From: Glandiceps talaboti
Taxonomy: Eukaryota; Hemichordata; Enteropneusta; Spengelidae
DNA length: 64,000 nucleotides
Assembly: GCF_964340395.1 (NCBI RefSeq)
Contig: NC_135562.1
Location: forward strand, 23,964,173-24,028,172
Reading direction: 5' to 3'
Both the position numbers and the translations under genes were made by a program. Numbering within the stretch: position 1 is the stretch's first letter; each line of letters begins with the position of its first letter. This document shows positions 23,739 through 34,460 of the stretch, piece after piece. The notes under the pieces were generated by a model that worked only from the letters and a program-made list of their open reading frames with translations, was not told the DNA's origin and did no database searches.

Positions 23739-26700
23739 TACTATAACCATAGACCCTACACAAACCATAGACCCTACTATAACCATAGACCCTAATATAA
23801 TTATAGACCCTACTATAACCATAGATCCTAAACAAACCATAGACCCTACTATAACCATAGACCCTTCTATAACCATAGACCCTAATACAACCATAGATCC
23901 TACTATAACCATAGACCCTACTATAACCATAGACCCTACTATAACCATAGATCCTACTATAACCATAGACCCTACACAATCATAGACCCTACTATAAACA
24001 TAGACCCTACACAATCATAGATCCTACTATAACCATAGACCCTACTATAACCATAGACCCTACTATAACCATAGATCCTACTATAACCATAGACCCTACT
24101 ATAACCATAGACCCTACTATAACCATAGACCCTAATACAACCATAGATCCTACTATAACCATAGATCCTACTATAACCATAGACCCTACTATAACCATAG
24201 ACCCTACTATAACCATAGACCCTACACAAACCATAGACCCTTCTATAACCATAGACCCTACTATAACCATAGACCCTACACAATCATAGACCCTACTATA
24301 ACCATAGATCCTACTATAACCATAGACCCTACTATAACCATAGATCCTACTATAACCATAGATCCTACTATAACCATAGACCCTACTATAACCATAGACC
24401 CTACTATAACCATAGACCCTACACAAACCATAGACCCTACTATAACCATAGACCCTAATATAACCATAGACCCTACTATAACCATAGACCCTACTATAAC
24501 CATAGACCCTACTATAACCATAGATCCTACTATAACCATAGACCCTACTATAACCATAGACCCTACTATAACCATAGACCCTACTATAACCATAGATCCT
24601 ACTATAACCATAGACCCTACTATAACCATAGACCCTACACAAACCATAGACCCTACTATAACCATAGACCCTAATATAACCATAGACCCTACTATAACCA
24701 TAGACCCTACTATAACCATAGACCCTACACAAAACCATAGACCCTACTATAACCATAGACCCTACTATAACCATAGATCCTACTATAACCATAGACCCTA
24801 CTATAACCATAGACCCTACACAAACCATAGACCCTACACAAACCATAGACCCTACTATAACCATAGATCCTACTATAACCATAGATCCTACTATAACCAT
24901 AGACCCTACACAAAACCATAGACCCTACTATAACCATAGACCCTACTATAACCATAGACCCTACTATAACCATAGATCCTACTATAACCATAGATCCTAC
25001 TATAACCATAGACCCTACACAAACCATAGACCCTACTATAACCATAGACCCTACTATAACCATAGACCCTACTATAACCATAGACCCTACTATAACCATA
25101 GACCCTACTATAACCATAGATCCTACTATAACCATAGACCCTACTATAACCATAGACCCTACACAAACCATAGACCCTTCTATAACCATAGACCCTACTA
25201 TAACCATAGACCCTACTATAACCATAGACCCTACTATAACCATAGACCCTACTATAACCATAGATCCTACTATAACCCTAGACCCTACTATAACCATAGA
25301 CCCTACACAAACCATAGACCCTACTATAACCATAGACCCTACTATAACCATAGACCCTACACAAACCATAGACCCTTCTATAACCATAGACCCTACTATA
25401 ACCATAGACCCTACACAATCATAGACCCTACTATAACCATAGACCCTACTATAACCATAGATCCTACTATAACCATAGACTCTACTATAACCATAGATCC
25501 TACTATAACCATAGACCCTACTATAACCATAGACCCTACTATAACCATAGATCCTACTATAACCATAGACCCTACTATAACCATAGACCCTACACAAACC
25601 ATAGACCCTTCTATAACCATAGACCCTACTATAACCATAGACCCTACACAATCATAGACCCTAATACAACCATAGATCCTACTATAACCATAGATCCTAC
25701 TATAACCATAGACTCTACTATAACCATAGATCCTACTATAACCATAGATCCTACTATAACCATAGACCCTAATACAACCATAGATCCTACTATAACCATA
25801 GACTCTACTATAACCATAGATCCTACTATAACCATAGATCCTACTATAACCATAGACCCTACTATAACAATAGACCCTACACAATCATAGATCCTACTAT
25901 AACCATAGACCCTACTATAACCATAGACCCTACACAATCATAGATCCTTCTATAACCATAGACCCTACACAAAACCATAGACCCTACTATAACCATAGAC
26001 CCTACTATAACCATAGACCCTAATACAACCATAGATCCTACTATAACCATAGATCCTACTATAACCATAGACCCTACTATAACCATAGATCCTACTATAA
26101 CCATAGACCCTAATACAACCATAGACCCTACTATAACCATAGACCCTACACAAACCATAGACCCTACTATAACCATAGACCCTACTATAACCATAGACCC
26201 TACACAATCATAGATCCTTCTATAACCATAGACCCTACTATAACCATAGATCCTACTATAACCATAGACCCTAATACAACCATATATCCTACTATAATCA
26301 TAGACCCTACACAATCATAGACCCTACTATAACCATAGATCCTTCTATACCCATAGACCCTACTATAACCATAGACCCTACTATAACCATAGACCCTACT
26401 ATAACCATAGACCCTACACAATCATAGACCCTACTATAACCATAGATCCTACTGTAACCATAGACCCTACACAAACCATAGACCCTACTATAACTATAGA
26501 CCCTACTATAACAATAGACCCTACACAAACCATAGACCCTACTATAACCATAGATCCTACTATAACCATAGACCCTACACAAACCATAGACCCTACTATA
26601 ACCATAGATCCTACTATAACCATAGACCCTACTATAACCATAGACCCTAATACAACCATAGATCCTACTATAACCATAGACCCTACTATAACCATAGACC

Positions 26701-27434
26701 CTAATACAACCATAGATCCTACTATAACCATAGACCCTACACAATCATAGACCCTACTATAACCATAGACCCTACTATAACCATAGACCCTACTATAACC
26801 ATAGATCCTACTATAACCATAGATCCTACTATAACTATAGACCCTACACAATCATAGACCCTACTATAACCATAGACCCTAATATAACCATAGACCCTAC
26901 TATAACCATAGACCCTACACAATCATAGACCCTACACAAACCATAGACCCTACTATAACCATAGACCCTACTATAACCATAGACCCTACTATAACCATAG
27001 ATCCTACTATAACCATAGACCCTACACAATCATAGACCCTACTATAACCATAGACCTTAATATAACCATAGACCCTACTATAACCATAGACCCTACACAA
27101 TCATAGACCCTACACAAACCATAGACCCTACTACATGTATAACCATAGACCCTACTATAACCATAGACCCTACTATAACCATAGACCCTACACAATCATA
27201 GACCCTACTATAACCATAGACCCTACTATAACCATAGACCCTACACAATCATAGACCCTACTATAACCATAGACCCTACACAATCATAGACCCTACTATA
27301 ACCATAGACCCTACACAATCATAGACCCTAATACAATCATAGACCCTACTATAACCATAGACCCTACTATAACCATAGATCCTACTATAACCATAGACCC
27401 TACACAATCCATAGATCCAACACAAACCATAGAC
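23739..27434. repeat. 18-bp satellite, main block (about 205 units)
   Basis: Units of GACCCTACTATAACCATA in the same orientation as at 15415, with recurrent variants: GATCC, CCTAATATAACC, CCTAATACAACC, CCTACACAAACC, a 17-bp ACACAATCATAG form and a 19-bp ACACAAAACC form. Because 18 is a multiple of 3 and three of the six frames lack stops, frames up to about 300 codons appear on the reverse strand (MVIVGS or YSRVYG hexapeptides). The 17- and 19-bp variants repeatedly shift the frame, so these are not genes. Confidence 0.98.
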
Positions 27435-27544
27435 ATACATAAGTTCTATTGTATTCCAACAATTGTGTTTAGGAACGAGAATCTCAAAACTTTACCCTTA
27501 TGGAAGGCATTCAGTTTAAATCTGGTTAAGGTACAGCCTAGTTA
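27435..27544. repeat. Copy of a dispersed CCTTATGGAAGGCATTC element
   Basis: TGTATTCCAACAATTGTG and the GGCATTCAGTTTAAATCTGG phrase recur at 41700-41790 and in short tandem arrays at 41892-42240, and partly at 10680. It lies between the satellite and the 5'-truncated LINE. Confidence 0.55.
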
Positions 27545-27916
27545 TGTAAAACGAAAACGAAAAGTAAACCAATTCCGATGGAAGTATATGATGATCTGGG
27601 AAATATTTCATGTTCAACCAAGGACGTTCTCAACATTTGGCGCCAAGAATATTCCACATTGTATAAAAACCCTATTAATGCTAATTTTGACGATAACTTT
27701 TTTGAGAGAATGAATGATCATAAACAAGTATTAGAAGGACATATGGATGATCCATTGTATGAATGTAACTATTTATTGAATAGGAAGTTTACTTTAGAAG
27801 TTGTAGAAAAGTAGTTATGAAGACAAAGAAGGGTAAAACAGTAGGAGTTGACAAAATTCCTTACGAAGTGTTGCAGAACGATGAGGGCATTTCTGTTCTA
27901 CATCAACTTTTTCAAT
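27545..27916 (+). pseudogene. LINE block 1: linker and start of reverse transcriptase
   Basis: It reads PIPMEVYDDLGNISCSTKDV, then an acidic helical linker with IWRQEYSTLYKNP, and after a one-base frameshift near 27810 (TAG at 27812-27814 in the first frame) KKGKTVGVDKIPYEVLQN, the usual K.(S/T)xGxDxIPxE opening of non-LTR RT domains. It is cut after HQLFQ by the insertion at 27917. The upstream endonuclease is absent. Confidence 0.75.
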
Positions 27917-28013
27917 ACGGCGTATGCCGGTTATCGAACTTCCGGTTGTTTCGCAGGAAAGTATCGCTAGAGGGCGCACCATATCTGACAAAGTGAGGGC
28001 CAGAATTTTCGTC

Positions 28014-28377
28014 ATGGCATCTAATAGTATGGCGATGTATGAAGCTGTCAACAAAATGGGCGTAAAAGAACTCCGTGCATCCATAAAAGAGCGGAAAATT
28101 ACTACTTCTAAATCTACTAGATATCGCCAGAAATGCTGTCAACCTTGGTCTTGAAACACTAGAAAATGATAATTTTCTGAGAGAACGAAAGAGGAGACGA
28201 ATAGTGGATGTCGGGCATCAAAAGATAGAACTAATCGACAGCGGAAACATTGAAAGTTGGACGGAGGACCTTCAAAATATACCCGATGTAGACATGATAA
28301 ACATCTTTCTTTACCTTACTGGTGTCTGTTGCTGGACAAAAGAACGATTAGAAAATTACAAATCTGACAACAGCTTC
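28014..28377 (+). pseudogene. SAP-like DNA-binding domain protein fragment of the ISL2EU-like element
   Basis: From ATG at 28014 it reads MASNSMAMYEAVNKMGVKEL then RASIKERKITTSK, a SAP-type helix-extended-helix (vxELRxxLxxR.i.tsG.k). A frameshift near 28112 leads to LLDIARNAVNLGLETLEND and further to LIDSGNIESWTEDLQNIP and WTKERLENYKSDNSF. SAP-like domains followed by this kind of segment are common in invertebrate proteins that carry YqaJ exonuclease domains. The frame is cut at 28378 by a palindromic MITE. No nuclease motif survives downstream. The SAP assignment is by pattern, not by search. Confidence 0.5.
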
Positions 28378-28621
28378 CAATCTGATTAAAATCCGATGTA
28401 GATGTTGGCTAATCGTTCATTGCTATTTTACCTTCGTTATTATTTTGCCTGAATTGACCTTCTTGGTACATGTTTACATTTTTTAGCCTGCCTGATCGCC
28501 TCCTCTACGATCAGGCTAACAAATTTAAACATGTACTAAGAAGGTCGATTCAGGCAAAAACACGAAGGTAAAATAGCAATGAACGATTAGCCGACATCTA
28601 CATCGGATTTTAATCAGATTG
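28378..28621. mobile_element. Palindromic MITE, copy 1, 9-bp duplication
   Basis: A 244-bp near-complete palindrome starting CAATCTGATTAAAATCCGAT and ending in its complement. The arms contain GGCTAATCGTTCATTGCTAT and a central GCCTGATCGCCTCC / ACGATCAGGC. It is flanked by AACAGCTTC at 28369-28377 and 28622-28630, an exact 9-bp duplication. 9-bp duplications are typical of Mutator-like elements, so a MULE-derived foldback is likely. It interrupts the SAP-like frame. Confidence 0.9.
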
Positions 28622-28630
28622 AACAGCTTC

Positions 28631-29090
28631 CAGCTACAGTCATCGCACTAGTTTACCGGACATCAAACTACCGATGTTGCCAGCTAATTAGTGTGCAATA
28701 TTGAGAGTTCGATCGACAATTACCAAGCCACATGTTTATATTGTAACTGATGTCGCCACATACTTAGTCCTTTCTTGTTTATTAGAACAGTGGTGTAGCA
28801 CCACGGGTGAAGTCATTAAACTTTGTCCGGAAGAAACCATTTCATGTTCTGGTTATAAGTTGGCATAAACATATTTGTATTGATATACTCAACTTTACTA
28901 TCACACTTTGGTAAGCTTGCTAATATCTATTCAGGACCATCAGTGTATAAAAAAACCCCATTGAAGTCGGCAACGAATCATAAATACAAATGTATTGTTA
29001 TTGTGATTGATGTACCACACCGCCCACCCCTTCAATGAATCGGCCTTCCATGTAACGTTTACGTGGTTCACTCATACCATGTCTTTTTAC
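28631..29090. other. ISL2EU-like interior, nothing recognised
   Basis: No supported frame between the two palindromic MITEs. Confidence 0.4.
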
Positions 29091-29313
29091 CAATCTGATT
29101 AAAATCCGATGTAGATGTCGGCTAATCGTTCATTGCTATTTTACCTTCGTTATTTTGCCTGAATTGACCTTCGTGGTACATGTTTACGTTTTTATCCTGA
29201 TCGGTAGAGGAGGCGATCAAACATGTACCACGAAGGTCAATTCAGGCAAAATAACGAAAGTAAAATAGCAATGAACGATTAGCCGACATCTACACCGGAT
29301 TTTAATCAGATTG
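29091..29313. mobile_element. Palindromic MITE, copy 2
   Basis: Same family as 28378-28621 (223 bp), with the same CAATCTGATT ends and a shorter centre. The flanks TCTTTTTAC and GTTTTATAC match at 6 of 9 positions, consistent with a decayed duplication. Confidence 0.85.
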
Positions 29314-29818
29314 GTTTTATACAAGCTGCAATAACTGTAGCGTATATTGTGATTTTGAGGGTTCTTTCCTCTGTTTTGTACCTTTTTCCGTTCCGATGTT
29401 TGACTGGAAGCAATCGCTACAATTTCTCCAACGGTAACGCAAATGGACGAGGTCACACTGAAAACGTGAGTGAGATGTCAGTGTAGTACTGTGTACACTA
29501 CCCGTTTCAAAATGTTGTTACTTTTGGGTTTTCCTCACGGTCGAATTACAGAGCCAAACTTATGCGAAATATTAGGAGAACAAGAGGTTAATTTGCTATT
29601 TCGTTATTTGATGGGCGATAATGCAATATTATAGCGTAAAGTTACGGGGAATGACAGAAAATCTTTAGTCAGTGGTTACGATGACTATAGACTCTATGCT
29701 TTGCAACGATACTCTACAATTCTGGCCCTCACTTCCGGTTCTAAAACAGCGCCCCTAGTGGCCAAACAATCATATCTTTTATCTTTTCGGGGCTTCTTTG
29801 ATAACCGGCATACGGCGT

Positions 29819-31021
29819 ATTGTGTTTTGACTCTGGTAAGATCCCTGATGTGTGGAGAAGGGCCATTATTTCACCCATTCCAAAAGATACAACAAAGGAT
29901 AACAGAATCCCACTAAATTACAGAGGTATTAGTCTACAATCTTCTGTAGCTAAGTTGTATAGTGCCTTGTTAAATTCGCGATTGCTATGCTATCTCGAAG
30001 ACAATAATATCCTGGTTGATGAACAAAATGGATTTCGAAGAAATAGATCATGTCAAGATGATATCTTTGTTCTGTCATCAATCTTAAGGAATAGATTAGT
30101 CAATGGTTTATCTACATTTGTTACTTTTATCCATTTAAAGAAAGCTTTTGATTATGTAAACAGGGACTCTTTAATGTATAAACTGTTAGTAAATGGAGTT
30201 GATGGTAAGATGTACAATAGTATCAAAGCTATGTATTACAATACTAATGCTTGTGTAAAAATCAACTCTTTATACACGGATTGGTTTGAAACGAATGTTG
30301 GAGTTCGTCAGGGTGATAACTTGTCACCCACTTTGTTTAGTTTATTTATAAATGACTTGGCAACTGACTTGAAATCAATGCAGAAAGGTGTCAAGATTGG
30401 TGAAGATTATGTGCCGTTGCTGCTTTATGCTGACGACATTGCGTTGATATCAGACAACGAAGTAGATATGCAGTCAATGCTTGATTTTGTCTATGATTGG
30501 TGCTGTAAGTGGAGGTTATCTGTAACTGATGTAAAATCGAAAGTGGTTCATTTTCGTAAAAAGAGTCATGTAAGAAGTGATTTTGAATTTCGTATTGGTA
30601 GAAATATTTTGCATTATGTAGATCAATATAAGTACCTAGGTGTAACACTGAATGAACACTTGGATTTTTCGATTACATCATCTAGTCTTGCGGATTCTGC
30701 CAGTAGAGCCCTTGGTGCTGTAAACTCGAAGTTCAAAGTACTTAAGAATATGGGTTTTAGTAGCTATTCCAAGCTTTTTGATTCATGTGTATCCCCTATA
30801 CTTGATTACTGCTCAGCGGTTTGGGGTTTTGGAAAACATGAAAGATGTGATACGATACAAAACCGAGCCTTGCGATATTTTCTCGGTGTTAATAGGTTTA
30901 CCCCAATACATGCATTGACTGGCGATACTGGTTGGCATTCGTGTAGAGTTCGTAGACACATTTCGATGATTAGATACTGGAATCACTTACTTCAACTTGA
31001 TGAAATTAGGCTGACCATGAA
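29819..31021 (+). pseudogene. LINE block 2: reverse transcriptase core and thumb
   Basis: About 400 codons of non-LTR RT without a stop. Visible are FDSGKIPDVWRRAIISPIPK (finger motif), GFRRNRSCQDD, motif A, VGVRQGDNLSPTLFSLFIND (motif B) and LLYADDIALIS (motif C, YADD at 30426-30437), then the thumb with YKYLGVTLNEH and LDYCSAVWGFG. The first catalytic aspartate, normally in FxDxxKAFD, is histidine here (FIHLKKAFD, codon CAT at 30132-30134), so this copy should be catalytically dead. The frame is otherwise well preserved. It is cut after RLTM by the insertion at 31022. Confidence 0.9.
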
Positions 31022-31959
31022 CTGGGATCTGCCGACGCCGGTCGGCACCGGTCGCTAGCGTCCGGGACTCAGTCTTGGCGACCCCCCACTCAAAGGTTGC
31101 CAACCACCACCTTCAAGTGTCACAATTGGTTTACCATCGACCCCCACACTCACTTTAATAATTGTACTTTCATTTTCTGCCCACATGGTCGCATTGATTT
31201 AAAAGATAATGAAGTAATACAAGTATTAAAATGTCTTTGAGAAAAGAACAATGTAGATGACCATTAATTACAATAATGACAAATACTCAACTATTTATAA
31301 AGACGAAGTGTGAACTGACAACAGCTGATGCTATACATTGATATCCACATGTACAGTACGTGTGAATTACAGGGCAAACATGATGCTGCAGACTTTTGAC
31401 TAGCATTCTTCAGTGTCGTCAAAAAAGTATAACAGCCTCATATACCTTTTTATAAAGTGTTGACGTTGTGTCCGATCATTAGTTTTCTGTTCAATTTTAC
31501 TCTGAAAACACTTTTACTTAGTAGTTTGACATCGTACATAGCACGACGATGAAAACACGTAATTTCCAAAATGGCGGGTGGTGACATCACAAACTATCGC
31601 GAGGTCTTACGTATCATGAGATTTCGTCTAAACGCGATGCGTATGAGTGGATATACGCAACTTTTTAGAGTTTTGAAACTGCAGTTGTCTTTGGATATTT
31701 AGTTTGATTGAAACAACTTTAGCTTTTCTTAGAAAACTAATCAAAATCTGTGATTGAAAAAAATTGATGTGCAAAGATTGAGATTAGAGTTATAAATCTG
31801 TAGAGAAAGAAAAGTTGGTTTTATCTTTTTCATTGGCAACTTTGCTCATACTCCATGTACTTTGAGTGCACCATTAATTTATTCATGAATATTAATTATG
31901 CAAATTAGCATGAATATTAATTAGCGACCGGGACATCTCTCAAGCTTGGCAGCACCCTG
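31022..31959. mobile_element. hAT-like element in the LINE (6-bp duplication CATGAA)
   Basis: Flanked by CATGAA at 31016-31021 and 31960-31965. The right terminus read inward is CAGGGTGCTGCCAAGC and the left is CTGGGATCTGCCGACG, about 10 of 15 identical. Interior stretches (GAAAACAC, TTTCCAAAATGGCGG, TGACATCACAAACTATCGCG) resemble the hAT-like copies at 15972 and 20165 in reverse orientation. Its right 160 bp recurs inverted at 33948-34097. No transposase frame. Confidence 0.65.
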
Positions 31960-31965
31960 CATGAA

Positions 31966-32378
31966 AATATTTTTGTGGGATTTTAGTCTCGGAAATTCTA
32001 ACTGGTCTTCAGAATTAGGCACTATATTTGATGATTTAAATATAGATACTGACACTGATTTTTTGTTGCCAATTGATCTAAAAAATATAGAATGTAAACT
32101 AAGAATTAATTTAGAGCAAGCTTGGTCAGAAACGGTGCATCATAAACCAAAATTAAGAACATATAGAATTTTCAAAACTAGTTACGGTGTTGAACCCTAT
32201 GTGTCCATGAATTTATCACGAAGTCAACGTTCTTTCATGGCTCAGTTCAGATCAGGTGTATTGCCCCTTCGTATAGAAACTGGACGATTCAGAGGGGAAC
32301 CGATATCTGAAAGAGTTTGCACCCTCTGCCATGACGATGTCGTCGAAAATGAAGTTCATTTTCTTTTGCACTGTAGTC
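31966..32378 (+). pseudogene. LINE block 3: C-terminal region with zinc knuckle
   Basis: It reads IFLWDFSLGNSNWSSEL directly after the insertion site, then MNLSRSQRSFMAQFRSGVLP, LRIETGRF and the knuckle VCTLCHDDVVENEVHFLLHC (CX2CX9HX4C). A basic/aromatic segment and this knuckle are the normal C-terminal features of several non-LTR polyproteins. It is cut just after the last knuckle cysteine by the hairpin-headed repeat. Confidence 0.85.
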
Positions 32379-33317
32379 CAGAACGGGGACTTATGGATTG
32401 GGTTCCGTCTGTCCGTGCGTCCGTCCGTCTGTCCGTCCGCAGCCGTTTCTTGGAGATGCCTGTACCGATTTTTTTCAAACTTGGTACAGGGGCAACATGC
32501 TATGGCATACATATGCACGTCAATTTGTTTTATGATACGATCCAATATGGCCGCCTAGCAGCCATTTTGTTTGCGAATTTTCCCTGTCTAAAGCCATAAC
32601 TCAGACATGCTCAAACAGATCTCATTCAAAGTTTGCATTAGGACAGTGTTCTATGGCATATATGTGCATATTCATTGTTGTCATGATACGATCCAATATG
32701 GCCACCTAGCAGCCATTTTGTTTGCGAATTTTCCATGTCCAAAGCCATAACTCGGACATGCTTGAACAGATCTCATTCAAAGTTGGTATTAGGACAGTGT
32801 TCTATGACATACATGTGCATATCCATTGTTGTCATGATACGATCCAATATGGCCGCCTAGCAGCCATTTTGTTTGTGAATTTTCATGTCCAAAGCCATAA
32901 CTCAGACATGCTTGAACAGATCTCATTCGAAGTTGGTATTAGGACAGTGTTCTATGACATACATGTTGATATCCATTTTCGTCATCATACGATCCAATAT
33001 GGCTGCCTGGCAGCCATTTTGTTTGTGAATTTTCCATGTCCAAAGCCATAACTCAGACATGCTTGAACAGATCTCATTCAGAGTTGGTATTAGGACAGTG
33101 TTCTATGACATACATTTGCATATCCATTTTCATATTGATATGATCCCCCATACCCGACCAATCCTTTATTGTTGTAGGCATGTTCCATGTCCGACAAGCA
33201 GACACAACATATCTAAGTCTGTTTGATTTAGGTTCACAAGTGTTGTTGCATGATCAGAGTAGTGATAATTCCTTAAAACCCAATCATAGCGGGGACTATG
33301 TCATTCTCAATGGCTTG
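32379..33317 (+). repeat. Hairpin-headed repeat family A, copy in the LINE (head truncated)
   Basis: It starts within the head (CAGAACGGGGAC against CGGAATGGGGAC in the full copy), then the CGTCCGTC stretch and five or so 151-bp units, and ends GCGGGGACTATGTCATTCTC then AATGGCTTG. The LINE resumes at TT (33318-33319). The terminal hairpin keeps pairing through a G-T wobble (GTCATT with AATGGC). Confidence 0.85.
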
Positions 33318-33456
33318 TTACAATGACCTTCGGGTTTCCTTTTTTGATTTTGGAGATGAGTACACTGACTTACCTGAAAACGAAAAACTAAGGTACTTGG
33401 TAACAAGAAAAGTGCGGAAAATGACAAGATTTATTGAGAAAGCATTTTTAAGGTGA
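33316..33456 (+). pseudogene. LINE block 4: C-terminal tail
   Basis: It reads YNDLRVSFFDFGDEYTDLPE and then basic KVRKMTRFIEKAFLR with a TGA stop at 33454-33456. The first residues fit directly after the zinc-knuckle HC of block 3, where retrotransposons of this type have a tyrosine two or three residues past the last cysteine. Confidence 0.8.
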
Positions 33457-33947
33457 GGGGACAACTTGTACATTAATTCATAACTCTTATTTTTGCCTTG
33501 TAAATGATATTTTCATTATTGTAAAAAAGCTCCTCAATCTGTTCCAATTATGTTTTATTTCACTTTAGGTGACATAAGCCTATTTGGCTGGGAGGTTGTG
33601 TAATGTAAATTGTTTTTTCCCGTAGTCTGATTACCTCATGTCACTATAATAAATGATTCTACTACTATGTAAAATCATTAATTATGCAAATTTTTCATTA
33701 AAACTAAGCCAAATCAACAAATTTTATAGGACATATTTGATTTGTTATGGTTAACCTATGTACTGAAATTTGAAATTTAAATATGTGATCTTAAGATATA
33801 GCCTAATTACCGAAAATAGTTAATTATGCAAATCATTCACTAAATCTTTAAGCGAAATCAACAACTTTTATAGGACATGTGCACTCTGTTATGTTTAACA
33901 TATGTACTAAATTGTATTGAAATTGAAGTATGCAGTCTTATCATACA
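33457..33947. other. Probable LINE 3' flank, AT-rich
   Basis: Two diverged copies of AATTATGCAAAT followed by TCATTNAAAC/TAAG and TTTTATAGGACAT lie at about 33675-33740 and 33820-33880. No poly-A or simple-repeat tail could be fixed as the LINE end. Confidence 0.4.
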
Positions 33948-34097
33948 CAAGGTTCTGCCAAGCTTGAGAGTAGTCCCGGTCGCTAATTAATATTCATGCT
34001 AATTTGCATAATTATTCACGAATACATTAATGATACACTCAAAGTACTCAAAGTGTATGATCAATGTTGCCAATGAAAAAGTTAAAACCAACTTTTT
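33948..34097. mobile_element. Terminal fragment of the 31022-31959 family, inverted
   Basis: CAAGGTTCTGCCAAGCTTGAG followed by GTCCCGGTCGCTAATTAATA is the reverse complement of 31800-31959. It is broken at 34097 by a family C hairpin-headed repeat. The intact relative reads through the same point (AACCAACTTTT). Confidence 0.75.
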
Positions 34098-34460
34098 AGC
34101 TCCGCTGTCAGCGAAAGCTGAAAGCGTAGCTTTAGGTATAGGTGGGTATTAAGGTATAGAGTATAGGTGAATCATTGGTGTCCGTCAACTTTTTATATTT
34201 TCATCATCTTCTCCGAAAGTGACAATCAGAATTCTTCGATATTTGGTGTGCATGTTCCCTGGGGGAGGCTATTCAGATTTGTTCATGCCAAGTTGATCTG
34301 TGCCATTTTCAATTTTTTATGATTTTTTTCTTCAAAAAATGATATTTTCATCATCTCCTCAAATACTACTTGTCAGATTGCTTTGATATCGGGTGTGTTG
34401 ATGCGCAGGGGGTAGCTTACTCAGATTTGTTAATTTCAAGTCAGCATGCATGGTAATCGT
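34098..34460 (+). repeat. Hairpin-headed repeat family C
   Basis: The head folds as AGCT (34098-34101), CGCT, CAGC, loop GAAA, GCTG, AGCG, AGCT (34128-34131). Then comes TGTCCGTCAAC and two units of about 150 bp sharing ATATTTTCATCATCT and the phrases CTTCGATATTTGGTGTGCAT versus CTTTGATATCGGGTGTGTTG. It begins AG directly after TT, at a site that is empty in the 31.8-kb relative. Confidence 0.7.

Larger units (their letters stand above)
27917..29818. mobile_element. ISL2EU-like DNA element (AT duplication) inside the LINE
   Basis: The ends are inverted: ACGGCGTATGCCGGTTAT at the left, and at the right ATAACCGGCATACGGCGT, with a second shared inverted block (GTGAGGGCCAGAATT) about 90 bp inward. 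Flanking AT occurs at 27915-27916 and 29819-29820. Choosing AT (not TA) as the duplicated site restores the LINE reading frame across the gap, which favours a 2-bp AT duplication. AT duplications and SAP/YqaJ-type accessory genes are described for ISL2EU elements. Here only a SAP-like fragment remains, so it is non-autonomous or decayed. Confidence 0.7.
27545..33456 (+). mobile_element. 5'-truncated non-LTR retrotransposon with three nested insertions
   Basis: One LINE coding region can be followed through four separated blocks: 27545-27916, 29819-31021, about 31966-32378 and about 33318-33456. Between them sit an ISL2EU-like element, a hAT-like element and a hairpin-headed repeat. At the first two junctions removing the insert and one copy of its duplication keeps the RT frame, and at the third the flanks are compatible. 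The endonuclease domain is missing. Clade is not assigned; the CX2CX9HX4C tail is shared with the fragments at 10905 and 51082. Confidence 0.85.

Noticed and set aside
24007-25651. Reverse-strand frames of 297 and 308 codons with MVIVGS or YSRVYG hexapeptide repeats
   Set aside because: They are a by-product of the 18-bp satellite: three of its six frames have no stop, and 17- and 19-bp unit variants shift the frame at random. No promoter, unique end or codon pattern supports a gene.
27917-29818. Tc1/mariner assignment on the basis of a TA flank
   Set aside because: Using TA leaves the LINE out of frame, and no mariner transposase motif is present; AT fits better.
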